64,000 bases of DNA from assembly GCF_042100115.1 (NCBI RefSeq), contig NC_091280.1, positions 1,550,001 to 1,614,000 on the forward strand. The letters run 5' to 3'. A program made the translations under genes and the position numbers. The stretch is from Alternaria dauci (taxonomy: Eukaryota; Ascomycota; Dothideomycetes; Pleosporales; Pleosporaceae). This document shows, in pieces, positions 40,785 through 51,371 of the stretch (position 1 is the first letter of the stretch; the number at the start of each line of letters is the position of its first letter). The notes under the pieces are model-generated. The model ran no database searches. It was given only the letters and a program-made list of their open reading frames with translations, and was not told the origin of the DNA.

Positions 40785-43177
40785 TTACATCATACCAAGG
40801 TCTTCCATGGCCTTTGCGTAGCTGTCCCAATCGGTAAGAGCACCGAGAGCACGGCGCTGGTGTGCGCTGAGGAGTGTAAGACCGTAAACGTAACTTGCGT
40901 TGACCCATCCGAAGCTGTTCAATGTTAGTCGTGTGAATGAACAAAAGGATAATAATGGGGCATACCCTTCACGAGGAACTCCCTTGAAGTCACTGCCTTG
41001 GTTGCCGTACTCGGCCTCCACCTTGTGAGGATCAATCTTCCTCGTGACATCGTACTTTTCAACAACAACGCCGTTGAAGTCAACAAATGCCTTGGTGACC
41101 ATGAAGAGCCAGCGGTAAGCTAGGCGCTGTGCCTCTGCGTCGTACCCGTATCGCTGCATACCGACCCAAGCGAGCATCTGCTGCGGCGCCCAGCCAAATG
41201 GATAATCCCACTGACGGTTGGGACGGTCAAGGCCGACTACGCCGCGCGATTTCTCTGTACCCGAAACAAGTCCACCATATGCCTCCAGCTTAGGGAGGGC
41301 CTTCTCCACAAGAATGCTAGCCTGGCGAGGAGTAGCAAGACCAGACCACATGGGCCAGAAAGTGGTGGCACTCTCGTAGCCGGTGCGTTCCTGCTTGACG
41401 GTGTTATAGTCAAAGTACATGCCAGCCTCTTCGTCCCAGAGATACTTGTCCACCTGAACGCGGCGTTTTCTAGCGCGGCGCTCCCACGTAGCAGAGTTCT
41501 CAACGTGGCCAGGCTTCATGTCACCAGTGCAGAATGCCTCTGGGATCTCGAGCTTGTCACCAAAGTGATTGCGGATGCAGCGGCCAATGTCGACTTCGTA
41601 CTTGTAAAGAAGCGCATTGATGTCGACGACTGCAAGATCTGCGGCGACCCTCTCCAGACGGTATGAAGTGTCGTGGCCGGATTCGCGCACAGCGCGGTCA
41701 TGTAAGAAATAATCGTCAAGCTCAGGCTCCTCGACCCGTCCGTTGTTGTATGCATCGACGAACTCCTTAAATGTCATACCATGCTTCTCGGCGTACGGCA
41801 TCAAAACGTGGTGGAAGTGGCTGGCTTCCGTCTCAGGCGGTACACCTCGTCCGCCAGGTCGGTACCTGGTGAGCCCGGTAACGGGGTCTAGGCGAGGCGC
41901 GCTCATCCAAACCGAGTGGTATTCCTTGATGGCAGCAAGAATGGCTTCGCGTAGGAAATCCAGCGCGCCAGGCTCGTGCTTAATGCGTTCATAGCATCGC
42001 AGAGCCATGTCGGTAAGGAAGGGAGGCTGAGATCGGCAGAGATAGTAAGTGCGGTTTGCGTTGAGGATCTTGTTGTAGTGCTTGATGCAGAAGCAGAAGT
42101 GGATGACCATGGACTTGACCAGGTCGACACGGTCGTTGACAAGGAGGCCAAGCGACTCCATGTAGCTGTCCCATCCGTAGAGCTCGTTGAAGCGGCCACC
42201 AGGGACGACGAATGGCAGACCCCTCAGGTCCTTCTTCTTCGTCTCTGGGTCTATCCATTCCTCCATGGCAATAGCGAGCAGACCGGGTGCCTTGTTCAGA
42301 TCGCGCACGTAATCGTCATTGTCGCAGTCCTTGTCCAGCCAGATGACATCCAGACGCATGTCGGGATGCTCGCGAGCAATGCGGGTGTAGTACTCGTGCT
42401 GCTCAGGTGCGCCCTGCGGGATGTATATACGCGGACGTGGGTCGTCTGTCCAGTCCTTGGGGTCGACACCGACTTTGGCAATGTTGGAGCCGTCGATGCG
42501 GCGGGTGAGACCGTCCCAGAAGGAGAATTGAATGAGGCGACTCAGGCGGTTTACGGGGTTCTCGTTCAAGCGTGACTCGTCAAGCACAATGGTCTTGCGA
42601 CCGTAGTCTTTTGCGAGTGTGAGCTCCTGGAGCAGGTTCGAGAGCATGTAGGTGCCGCGGACGTCGTGCTTCTTGAAGGCATTGGAGCCAAGGGTACCGA
42701 GAGACAAGGTCTGTGTCTTGTCAGCCGCGTTCTCTCCAGCGATGCATCGTGTCGTACCTTGGGCCCTTTGTCTTCTATTGTGATCTGGTAGTTCTGGTCC
42801 GAGTCTTCGCGGGCGAGCAGCTGCTGGAGCGTTTCTTCGACGTTGATCTTGAAGCGGCGAGGCTGCAGGGAGATTTCATCTGCTCTGGTCAGCGCGCGTC
42901 GCGTCTGGAGTGCTGCGGGCGGCACACACCGTGACTGATGCGTCGGCCAGCAATGGCACCCTCGGCCATTGGGGCATTGCGCGTGGAATTGTCTACATTC
43001 TGCACCCAATTAGTGCCGTCACCACGGCAGCAGGAAGGAGCGCGCGGTACTCACGGCCGAGTAGGTCCTGGCTCTGGCATGCTTCCGCGAGTGACTTTCG
43101 CCATAGTAGATGTGCGGTGCAGCGTACGGGTCGAGAACAGTCGAAGTTCGGCGGGGCTTGGAAGATTGCGAGCTCAT
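40785..43177 (-). CDS. NTH1: Neutral trehalase (GH37), PKA-regulated
   Basis: Cytosolic hydrolase of trehalose to glucose during germination and stress recovery. Exons 43177-43055, 42999-42930, 42882-42758, 42710-40966 and 40914-40785 give 730 residues. Near the N-terminus KPRRTSTV (Ser12) fits a protein kinase A site; the calcium-binding motif reads [14 protein letters not shown]37 signatures [15 protein letters not shown] and [10 protein letters not shown] are both intact, and [19 protein letters not shown] and [13 protein letters not shown] are present. The first three exons were joined at gtgagt/gtgtgt/gtacga donors. Activation by cAMP-PKA with 14-3-3 and Ca is known for the yeast enzyme and inferred here from the motifs. 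Confidence 0.95.
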
Positions 43178-44612
43178 GCTACGGGGGCGGTTGTGCGAAG
43201 ACACCAGTCAATGGGTGCAGGGTTGGGTGAGGTGGGTGGTGAGGATGCTGGGTGCTATGGCGTAGGTACTTCTCCGGGGGTCAGCTAGGAACGGTGGTTG
43301 AGGGCTGGGGAGGGTGGGGGTGGGGCGGGAGCTCTACCTTTGTATGAAGATGCTTCAGACTATAGGGAGGGAAGAGCAGCGGTCACACGACAATATGCTG
43401 TAAGTGCTAGTATCGGGTGGTGGATGCGGAGTAGGACTGGAGAGAAGAGAGCAGATTCCAATGGGCGGGAGGGAGTAGGTAGTTTTGAGGGATTCCAGGC
43501 CGGCAGGTCCGCCGATGGCTACAGAAATGCATAGCAGCAGGCGTCAGTGGTGGGTCTGCTGCTATCACGATAGGCAATGGCAGACCAGGCGGTGAAGCAG
43601 CCGCACTGTGTCAGAAGCAAGCGGCGTGACTGCCATCAATGCTTTCGTCCACCCGGCGGCGGCACGATGCTGAGCGAGCGAACACGTCCACACGATGATC
43701 CCGTGCGCCTCGGAACCCCTGGGCGTACCTGCCTCATTGCCCATCACCACCTGCACCGTCGCGACTTCCACGCGGGCGCCGACCTTTGCCGCTGCCTCGC
43801 CCTGCCCTGCCCTGCCCCACCCCTACGTCATTTGCCCCCCGACGTCTTGCTGCTGCCTCCAACAGTCAACTCGTCTTTTGTTCTTTGCAGTCGCCCGGCC
43901 ATCGTGTTGAGCTTCAATGCCTGCCTGCACGCGGATGAGATTTTTTGGTTTTTCTCCTGACTAACTCCGGACGCACCTTGCAGACGACTGCTTGCGCGTC
44001 CTCTGACTGGCTCGGTTGCTTGGTCAGGCGGTGCTTGTCCGTCAGCCTGCAGGACATCCCCCCACGGCATGGATGCAGCGAGTCCGCAGTACATGCGCAA
44101 CACCATCCTCACTTCCGAACAAGACGCCTCTTACCCACGCCTCAGACGTGAGCTGAGCGTGTCGCCTGACACTTGCTCGCCAGGGCGTCAAGTCTAGATG
44201 CCCGTCAACGTTGGGTGCATCTGCTGATGGTCTTTTCGACATGTCAACGCATGCGAGGCGATTATCCTCTGATGTTTCATGTCCGGCTCTCCAGGCTTGG
44301 CCGTCTGCACTCCGGTCTCCGGGTACTGTAGCGTCGTACTGCACAAGCTGCAAGGTACATGTAGCTCATGTTTATACAAAAAGAAAGAGTTCATCGAGGC
44401 CGTCTTATCTTGGTATGATATTCACATTAAACACTACAAAGTCGTGCTTTTCCGCTGAGTTTTGAGTGGCTCTGCCAGTGGCATCGCAACAAAAGAGATG
44501 GTTCCGCAGTCTTCAATGGTATCCGTGATCCCCAACGCCTTCGCTAATAAACATGCACACAAGAAAAATGTAGGGACCGACAGGCCAGCCAATGGTTAAC
44601 TTTTTTTTCCTT
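43178..44612. other. Intergenic upstream of neutral trehalase
   Basis: 1.4 kb between the trehalase start and the next minus-strand stop. Open frames up to 127 codons (43577-43960) have no motif. One stress-element-like site is listed separately. No RNA gene seen. Confidence 0.5.
43820..43830. promoter_or_regulatory. STRE-like CCCCT next to CRE-like half site, upstream of trehalase
   Basis: CCCCT (43820-43824) directly abuts ACGTCA (43825-43830), with a GACGTC at 43841-43846. CCCCT is the yeast stress element core and ACGTCA a bZIP (CRE/ATF) half site. They lie about 640 bp upstream of the trehalase ATG. Such short words occur by chance, so this is only a candidate. Confidence 0.25.
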
Positions 44613-45201
44613 TTACACTTCGAGCTTCTTCGCAGCCTGCTTTCGACTTCTCCTCATGCTTCGCCAGCTCCATTTTCCACTCTTGCTTTCCGGTACTGGT
44701 GCGCCCAACGTAGACGAATCTGGTCGGGGCACGTCCATGTTGCTGCTCCAGCTGCTTGAGGCCGTCTCGAGTGATGTTGCGTTGGAAGCCGTTCTTGACA
44801 TGTCGACGCTGTATGCGCTCTCGTATGACCGCAGTTTGGACTTGGGCCTTGATGGGAGTGGTTCTTGTAGTGCGAGGAAGCCAGAGGCGAAGCACCCGCC
44901 GTATGCCTTCAAGACCTCCAACGATGCTGCTCTCCTCAAGGCCATTGTCTCTCTTTGGCTTTCCACGTTTCCATCGTCTGACTCAGCAAAGTCACCGTCA
45001 TATCGGTAGTAAAGCTGGTCATCGATTTCACAAGCACTATCGAGCTATTGCCTTGTTAGCAGTGATCCGGCAGAGACGTCTAACAAGGTCAAGACATACC
45101 TTCTTGTGGGTGGCAGTGTGTGTTCGCAAGTTCTCCTCGGTGAGCTGGTTTTGCTTGAAGCAGGTGTCCCAGTTGGGTGTGCGTCCAAGGTTCTGATACA
45201 T
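44613..45201 (-). CDS. Uncharacterised Ser-rich protein
   Basis: Not recognised. Exons 45201-45100 and 45044-44613 give 177 residues starting MYQNLGRTPNWDTCFKQNQL, TEENLRTHTATHKKLDSACE, IDDQLYYRYDGDFAESDDGN. The middle has ALRRAASLEVLKAYGGCFAS, then a Ser-rich stretch and a basic tail WSWRSMRRSRKQAAKKLEV. The ATG at 45201 is chosen because upstream in-frame sequence is a TTGA microsatellite (Asn-Gln-Ser-Ile repeats) without convincing coding character. No domain, signal peptide or membrane span seen. The intron has gtatgt and caatag ends. Confidence 0.6.
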
Positions 45202-48200
45202 GTTGGCTGGTGGTGGGTAGGATGCACCGATATATGTTGATGATTGGTTGATTGATTGATTGATTGATTGTATTGGTAGTCGAGGGTCTTGATATGAGGC
45301 GGGTAGTTGTTGCTGTGCTGGGCTTTGAGTTTGACTGGACCCAAAGGCTAGGGCAATCAAGTGTTATATATCGAGCGCGACTTGGGTAAGGAATCAGGAT
45401 GGCATACACCCCAGTATGCGCCATAGCGCCGCGCTCGCCGATTGACCGCAGGGATCGCGCCCAAAAACGTGGTACATGGCTGCGGCTCTACCGTTTCCGT
45501 CACCTCACGCTCTGACCAGATCAGCGTTTGTTGCTTTTAGTTGCCGTCTGCGCAGGGGCTCCATGGCAGATGCTAGTGTGGTGAGCCTAGGGGCTGGCTG
45601 TTCAGGCCTGCACAAACTCCACAATCTCGAGAAGCGTGGCGCCTCTGCACTATGGACCTATCACAAGCCCGAGACATGGCATAGGTGAAGCCTCAACCCC
45701 TCCTACTGCAATCTGGTCGTGGACGCCGATCAGCCACGGATCGGGAACATGCACCAGACGCCTCAGCCGCACCTTCTGTTCAGTCTGCTGTTAATCTGCT
45801 CGACACGCAAGCATGCAGCCCTCAACGCCAGCATAATGGTCGGCAACGACAGCTCACCTGACGTAGATAGCGCAGCGTCTGCATCTGGAGTGGGCAAGCG
45901 AGAGATTCTGTAACCAAAAGCACAGTGGCCATCCATCTGGGCCTTCTCGCACGTTCAACATTCCGAAACAACAGCAGCTCACGGCCAAATCTCACCGCCC
46001 GCCCTGTGCTGATGGTCGGTACAACGCGTCTGGGGGGAGAGACGTGTACCCCTCCACCTCACGGACGCTGGGCTAACTACATGTTTCGAGGCGCCAAGGG
46101 CGGTGAGGGTAGTATTTGACAGCTGTAGCAAAAAGCACCAAACTGCCTAGCGCAGCGCGCCCCATGCGCCGAACGATGGATCTGCTCCCATGTTCGACAT
46201 CACGGTCCTGTGATGCTGTAGCCTGTTCCTGACAAGATGCATGTGGAGTCGTGGTGCGATGCCTGATCGGGATGCGACGCTGGAACAAACTCCTGGGCCG
46301 CCTGGCGGCGGGGCTCTCCACCAATCTGCTCTCGCACACTGCCTGGCGATCATGGCCAAGCGGCATCCTGAATCATGGCCATACGCTCGTCATCATTGCC
46401 AGCTCACATCTTCGGTCTTTCTCCAAACTATCTAGGCCACCTGCTTCGAGGCAATAGACAATGAGCGTTCTGTTGAATCCTCATGCGCTGGAATGTGCCG
46501 TCTTCTCACCAAAAGCCACCTTCTCGGAGTCAGCGACCACCTCAGCTAGCCAAAGTCGCACCCCTGCCCAGGTTTGCTAGCGTGCAGGTCCTCCCAGTTG
46601 CTGTAGATACCTGGCGCTCCCGGATCGCGGCCGAACGAATGAGCCCTCTCCCTTGGGTGCTGGGTCCAGTCAAGCAATCTAATCTCTGATCTCCCACGAA
46701 CCAGGCACCCATTTGGCCGTGTACCTCGCATTCGGGACTAATGCAGCCTTGTGCCAGAGACAGTCGGACAGCAACGTTTGTGAGACCTCAACACCAACAC
46801 CAACGCTCGTCTCACCCCTCTCGGGATACGGTAGGACGGTAAGACAACATCTGCCTTTCCTGAACAGACCTGCCATGCATCGCTCACGCACACTGCAACG
46901 GCCGCCCAATGCCATCATCACACCTCCTGCCCAACTCGCATTCGTATCATGGCCATGCCCCCGTCAATGATTACTGTGCATCATCCTGCTACCAACACTA
47001 CAAAACATCTTGGAGTTGCCTTCTGGGGAATCTTGTGCGAACCCACAGATCCAATATGCCCAGCCTCGCCGAACTGTCAGGCATCATTTCCCAATAAACG
47101 ACCCCCAGTCCTGTTTTCCGTCCAATGACGCCTTCACCCTTTTAACCCCGGTATATATCCAGCAAGCCGGCGACCTAGTCCTCGTATAGCACTTGTACCC
47201 ATGATGCAAATCCTCACAAATCTCCATCTTCACCATCGCGCTTTCCCCATGTCAACTGACTCGATACCCCAGTCCGGATCACCCAGCTCCGCGGCGCAAC
47301 TTTGGGACTTCTAGATCGCCGACGTCAGATCAGGACCGCATTACAGCGGGCTGCAGGATTTCACACCCCCAGTCCAATACACAGACATCGTGATGAGAAT
47401 AGCCGCCCTGTCTCTTGACCCGCCTGCCTGGTCGCCGGCCAGATCCACCGGTAGCGCAAATCTATGTGTGACGTCGTATCCGTCTGTAAAGAGAAGGAGT
47501 TTGGGCCCCTTTAGAGGGGCAGAGTGGAGATTTGTGCCACTGTACACATGTTTCGGCTCTTCTCCTACTGCATGCCTTCTGCCCGATGATGAGGCTCGGT
47601 GGATCTACGGATCGAAGCCTTGTTCTTTAGGAACGAAAAAGTACAATGCGAGCTGTGGCGCATGCCATCACCGCCGCCATTTCGCGACTCGGTGAGTATT
47701 CGGTGGATGGTTGTTTTTCTTCTACTTTCGGCAGTCTGGATTCTGCCGCTGCTCTTTCGTCGGACCTTTTGTTTTCTTTTTGGGATAATTGCATTTGAAC
47801 GCGCAAGGAGAGTTGGGTCTAGATGCTATGCTTTCGATCCCAACATCCTCATGTTTTCTGTCAGAATCGGTGTCTTGTGCGCTGTTTGAAATTGCGAGAT
47901 GAGCTGACAAGAAAGCAAGGTAGCGTGAGTCCAGAGCCGGTCTGTACGTTTGCAAATATCAAATCTCGTCAACATGGATATACATTCAAACTATCCAATC
48001 TAGCCAGGTTATCCCGAGAACTGAACTCCAGACGCCGGTCCTCGCTTCATTAACAACACACAACCTTACATCTTTCGTCTCGCTTCTATCGCGAGAAATT
48101 AGCAGGTGTTGCAGTTGCGTGAAAAATGTGCTTTTTACCTACCTTCCTTGCTCATCACCTAGGTGTCGTTACTCGATCTCGTCGTTCAAGCAGCACGGCC

Positions 48201-49733
48201 GTATACTTCGGCAACATCAGCTAACCACCTATCAAGGTGATGTCTGATGTGCATATGTGGATGTGGCATGTGTAAGTGCGGATGTGGAACGTGGAAGTAG
48301 TACCGCATCGTCCCTGTGCTGTACTTGTAAGATTGGTACGTATTGTGTAGAGGAATGAGCTTATGTTGACTTGTTGTTGGTATCGTGGATGAGACGGGAT
48401 GGATGACAGGTAGGTTTATATGTCAAGTTTGCAGATATGGAACACGTTTCTATTGAGATTACTCGTATCCCCGTGGGGAGATGTTTGAGCCATTTGTGAG
48501 GTGGCGTTACCATGGTGTTGAGTGGAGTGACTCTCATGATTACAACTATCAAGTAGGCAAGTACGACATTTAGCCGGGACACCATGGTCACGCCACGTCG
48601 ACCAACACCAGAATACTGCAACACTATTCAGTTTACTTCCACGAGAATCCACAAATACCGTAGACGATCCACTTGCTCATTTTCTTCCCTTCTTTGTTCA
48701 GTTCTTCTTTCGCGGACTGCACACCGCGCATTTCCTGCCGACGTTCCCTCGTAATAGCCAGCGCTGGTAGGGTCGTAACAGCGGAAGTAGGTGTACCTCT
48801 CACTCTCATCAGTGTGATTCATCCAGTGCACATCCTCAGATTGTTCGCTCGGCTTTCTGTCATGACCCCCTCCCACACCGTAATCCGCTTTCCTCCGTCT
48901 GTCTTGCTATTTCTATCTAGTCTCGGATACCCGAAATGCCCTCTGCAATCTTTTCGGGCCAAGTCCCCTACTCAGATTCGGGCCAAGCGGCGTCCGGGTC
49001 AAGGTGGGTGTGCGTAGAAGACGAGGAAGAATAGAAGGTGGTGGGAGGGCTTGGGATGTAAGCGAGCGAAGATGGACCGGGAATGCATGGCGAGATTAAG
49101 CGGGTTGCATTGCATACACGGAGTGGTCGCGGGGTGGTTTCAGCGGAAGGGACAGGAGAGAGAGATGGGCACGCGAGGTGCCGAGGGTAGGTCATGTCCG
49201 GCTGAGGCACAGGACTGCTAGTGGTAACGGGTATCGAAAATGAAGTCTATAGTGGGGTTCTGAGCATAGTAGCAGTGGCTAGAATCCAGGGTCATTGACA
49301 AGGCCATTTGTTTCAAAAGTATACTTGCTATCGTCGCTCAGGACATGGCTTGACTTCTCAGGACAGTCTCGGATCGCGGCTGATGAATGTATTGAAATTG
49401 TTATCAGCGAGGGTGGCTCCTATTCGGGTAGTGTTCTGATTGTCCTGCAGCTGCTATGAAGACGCTGCACTGGTCGGCAAAGGCATGGGTGACTCTTTGC
49501 CGCGATTTGCAGTCTCCCCATCCTCACGATGCGCGTCATCTACATGGTCATGATTGTGTCTCATCTCTTGACTTTTCTCATCATCAGCACTCTCTGCAAT
49601 ACGAGGGAGACAAAGGACACATGTGAGAAGACGTGCAATCTAACAAAGTTGGATATACGAACCGTACCCTAACGCCACCCAAGACGTTCCATACTTGGAC
49701 CCAAACATGCTATTACTACAATGACGCGTACAC
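45202..49733. other. 4.5 kb stretch without a recognisable gene
   Basis: Between the upstream end of the 44613-45201 gene and the 3' end of VMA6. All open frames on both strands are under 120 codons and none has a family motif or plausible exon partner that I could join. A TG-rich imperfect repeat (about 48240-48300, GGATGTGG-like units) is the only local structure noted. One minus frame (48628-48876) is open for 82 codons but unsupported. Not obviously AT-rich. Confidence 0.5.
45248..45270. repeat. TTGA tetranucleotide microsatellite
   Basis: About 5.75 perfect copies of TTGA, in the inferred 5' leader of the preceding minus-strand gene (47 bp upstream of its ATG). Confidence 0.85.
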
Positions 49734-51009
49734 TCAAAAGACGCTGATGTAGTTACCAATGCGCTCCTTTTGGTTCTGGGCGATGCACTCTGCTATCCAT
49801 GTAATGTTGCGAATTTCCTACAGTCCATGTTAGTCCTGATGCTCTCTTCACGATGGGATTTGGCAACATACCTGCTCGCGCAGCTTTACCCATGCGTAGA
49901 CAATGGCGTGAGTGAATTGGTGGGTGAATGCGAGCTTGGAGATCTCCATCTCCTTCTGGTAGAAGAGGTCCTCTAGACTCCTCGTCTCACCACCAACACC
50001 ACCGGCCATGTTGCCTACGCCGCCACCGCTACCACCACTGAGACCGGTCTGGTCGAAGAACATCTTGTAGTCGGCGACGCTCTCAACAGCAATACGCACA
50101 CCCTCGACATCGTCTGCTCTCGACAGCATCAAAGTGCCCTCTGGGTACAGCTTGCCAAAGGCCGGGTACAACTTCTTCCTGTCTGCTTTGGAAAGCTCGG
50201 TGCCGAACGAGTTGAGGGAGATGTTGATGCTCCTGCGGTCGGCCTCAAACTCCAAGACCTCGGACATGACGTCTGCCGTGGGTGTTCCGGCAATGTCGGC
50301 GCAAGAGTTGATCCACTGGTGGAAGTCCTCGAGGTAGTTCTTGTACAGGGTGTTGCGGATGATTTCAATGTTGAGCTCATCGAGATCCTGGTGGCTGAGG
50401 GAGCCCTTGAAGTAGGGCGCGAGCGGTGTCTCGATCAGAACCGAGTTGTATAGTTCCTCGATGTTGGTCGCCACGCACAGCACTGGCATGGTCTCGAACC
50501 AGCCGAGCGGATGACACCTCTCGAGCAGCTCGCGCGTGTCCCTCTCGTGCAGCGTACCGGTAATCAGCAGGGCGACGTTGTCGATCATGTAGCCGTACGT
50601 GAGGTATTCCATGAACTTGGAGAGCGAGCCGGTGGCGTTGGCCTGGAGATAGCGGAACTCGGCCACGAGCTTGTCGGTCGTCTTTGCGGCGAGGGCAGAC
50701 GTCGACGGGTTCGGGGGCAGTGAGTTGAGGAAGTCGCCGTACGCGGGCGAGAGCTGCAGCTTGACATCTGTGCCGTGGTTAGAGAGGCTCCCAAGACAGC
50801 GGCGACGGGATGGGATGGCATGTACCGTCGATGGTTTCGCACTGGGTCAAGTTGCTGTAGTTCTGGCTGGTGAGCAGTGCATTGCGGTAACCGCGCACAA
50901 TGCCCTCGATGTAGCTGCGGCAAACGCGTTAGTCGTGGACAGAGACAAGGCGGCGGGGGCGGGGGCGTCTATCGTACCCGTATTTGACGTTGTAGTATAG
51001 GCCCTCCAT
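49734..51009 (-). CDS. VMA6: V-type ATPase subunit d (Vma6)
   Basis: Subunit d of the vacuolar H+-ATPase; it couples the central stalk to the membrane c-ring. Exons 51009-50978, 50914-50826, 50767-49872 and 49817-49734 give 366 residues. Family blocks: [99 protein letters not shown], and the C-terminus [20 protein letters not shown] then NYISVF. A Gly-rich insert ([19 protein letters not shown]) separates the last two parts. An in-frame ATG at 51087 would add 26 residues, but MEGLYYN is the family start. It is divergent from the AT-hook gene. Confidence 0.95.
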
Positions 51010-51371
51010 GATGGTGATGCTGGCTGCTGGCTGCTGGCTGCTGGCGACTGCACTGTCGCAGGCAAAGAGCTCCAGCTTGGTCGTCATGCCAAGGCGTGGC
51101 CCGTGTCGCGCCTGCCTCGAGCCGGGGGTTGGTGACGCGCGCTAGTCCCAATGGCCGGACGTGCAGTGACAACTTTCTTAACTCCATTGCAGCTTCCTCT
51201 GCCAACACACCACCCACACCCCAACACTCCAACGCCCCAACCATCCCAACACACTCGAGCAGGCGCATCTGCCATCGCATCATCTCCTGCTGACTGGCAA
51301 TTGCATCCCAACTGCCCTGTACGTCCCTGCTGCTGCTGCGCATCGCTCTTGCTGACCTCATCTGCAGCACA
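51010..51371. promoter_or_regulatory. Divergent promoter region, VMA6 / AT-hook protein
   Basis: A 362 bp gap between outward starts, containing (TG/GC)CTGCTGG-type repeats near 51020-51055. It includes a possible in-frame VMA6 extension to 51087. Confidence 0.5.

Noticed and set aside
48628..48876. 82-codon minus-strand frame (ERYTYFRCYDPTSAGYYEG...)
   Set aside because: Some protein-like composition, but no upstream exon with a start could be joined and no family is recognised.
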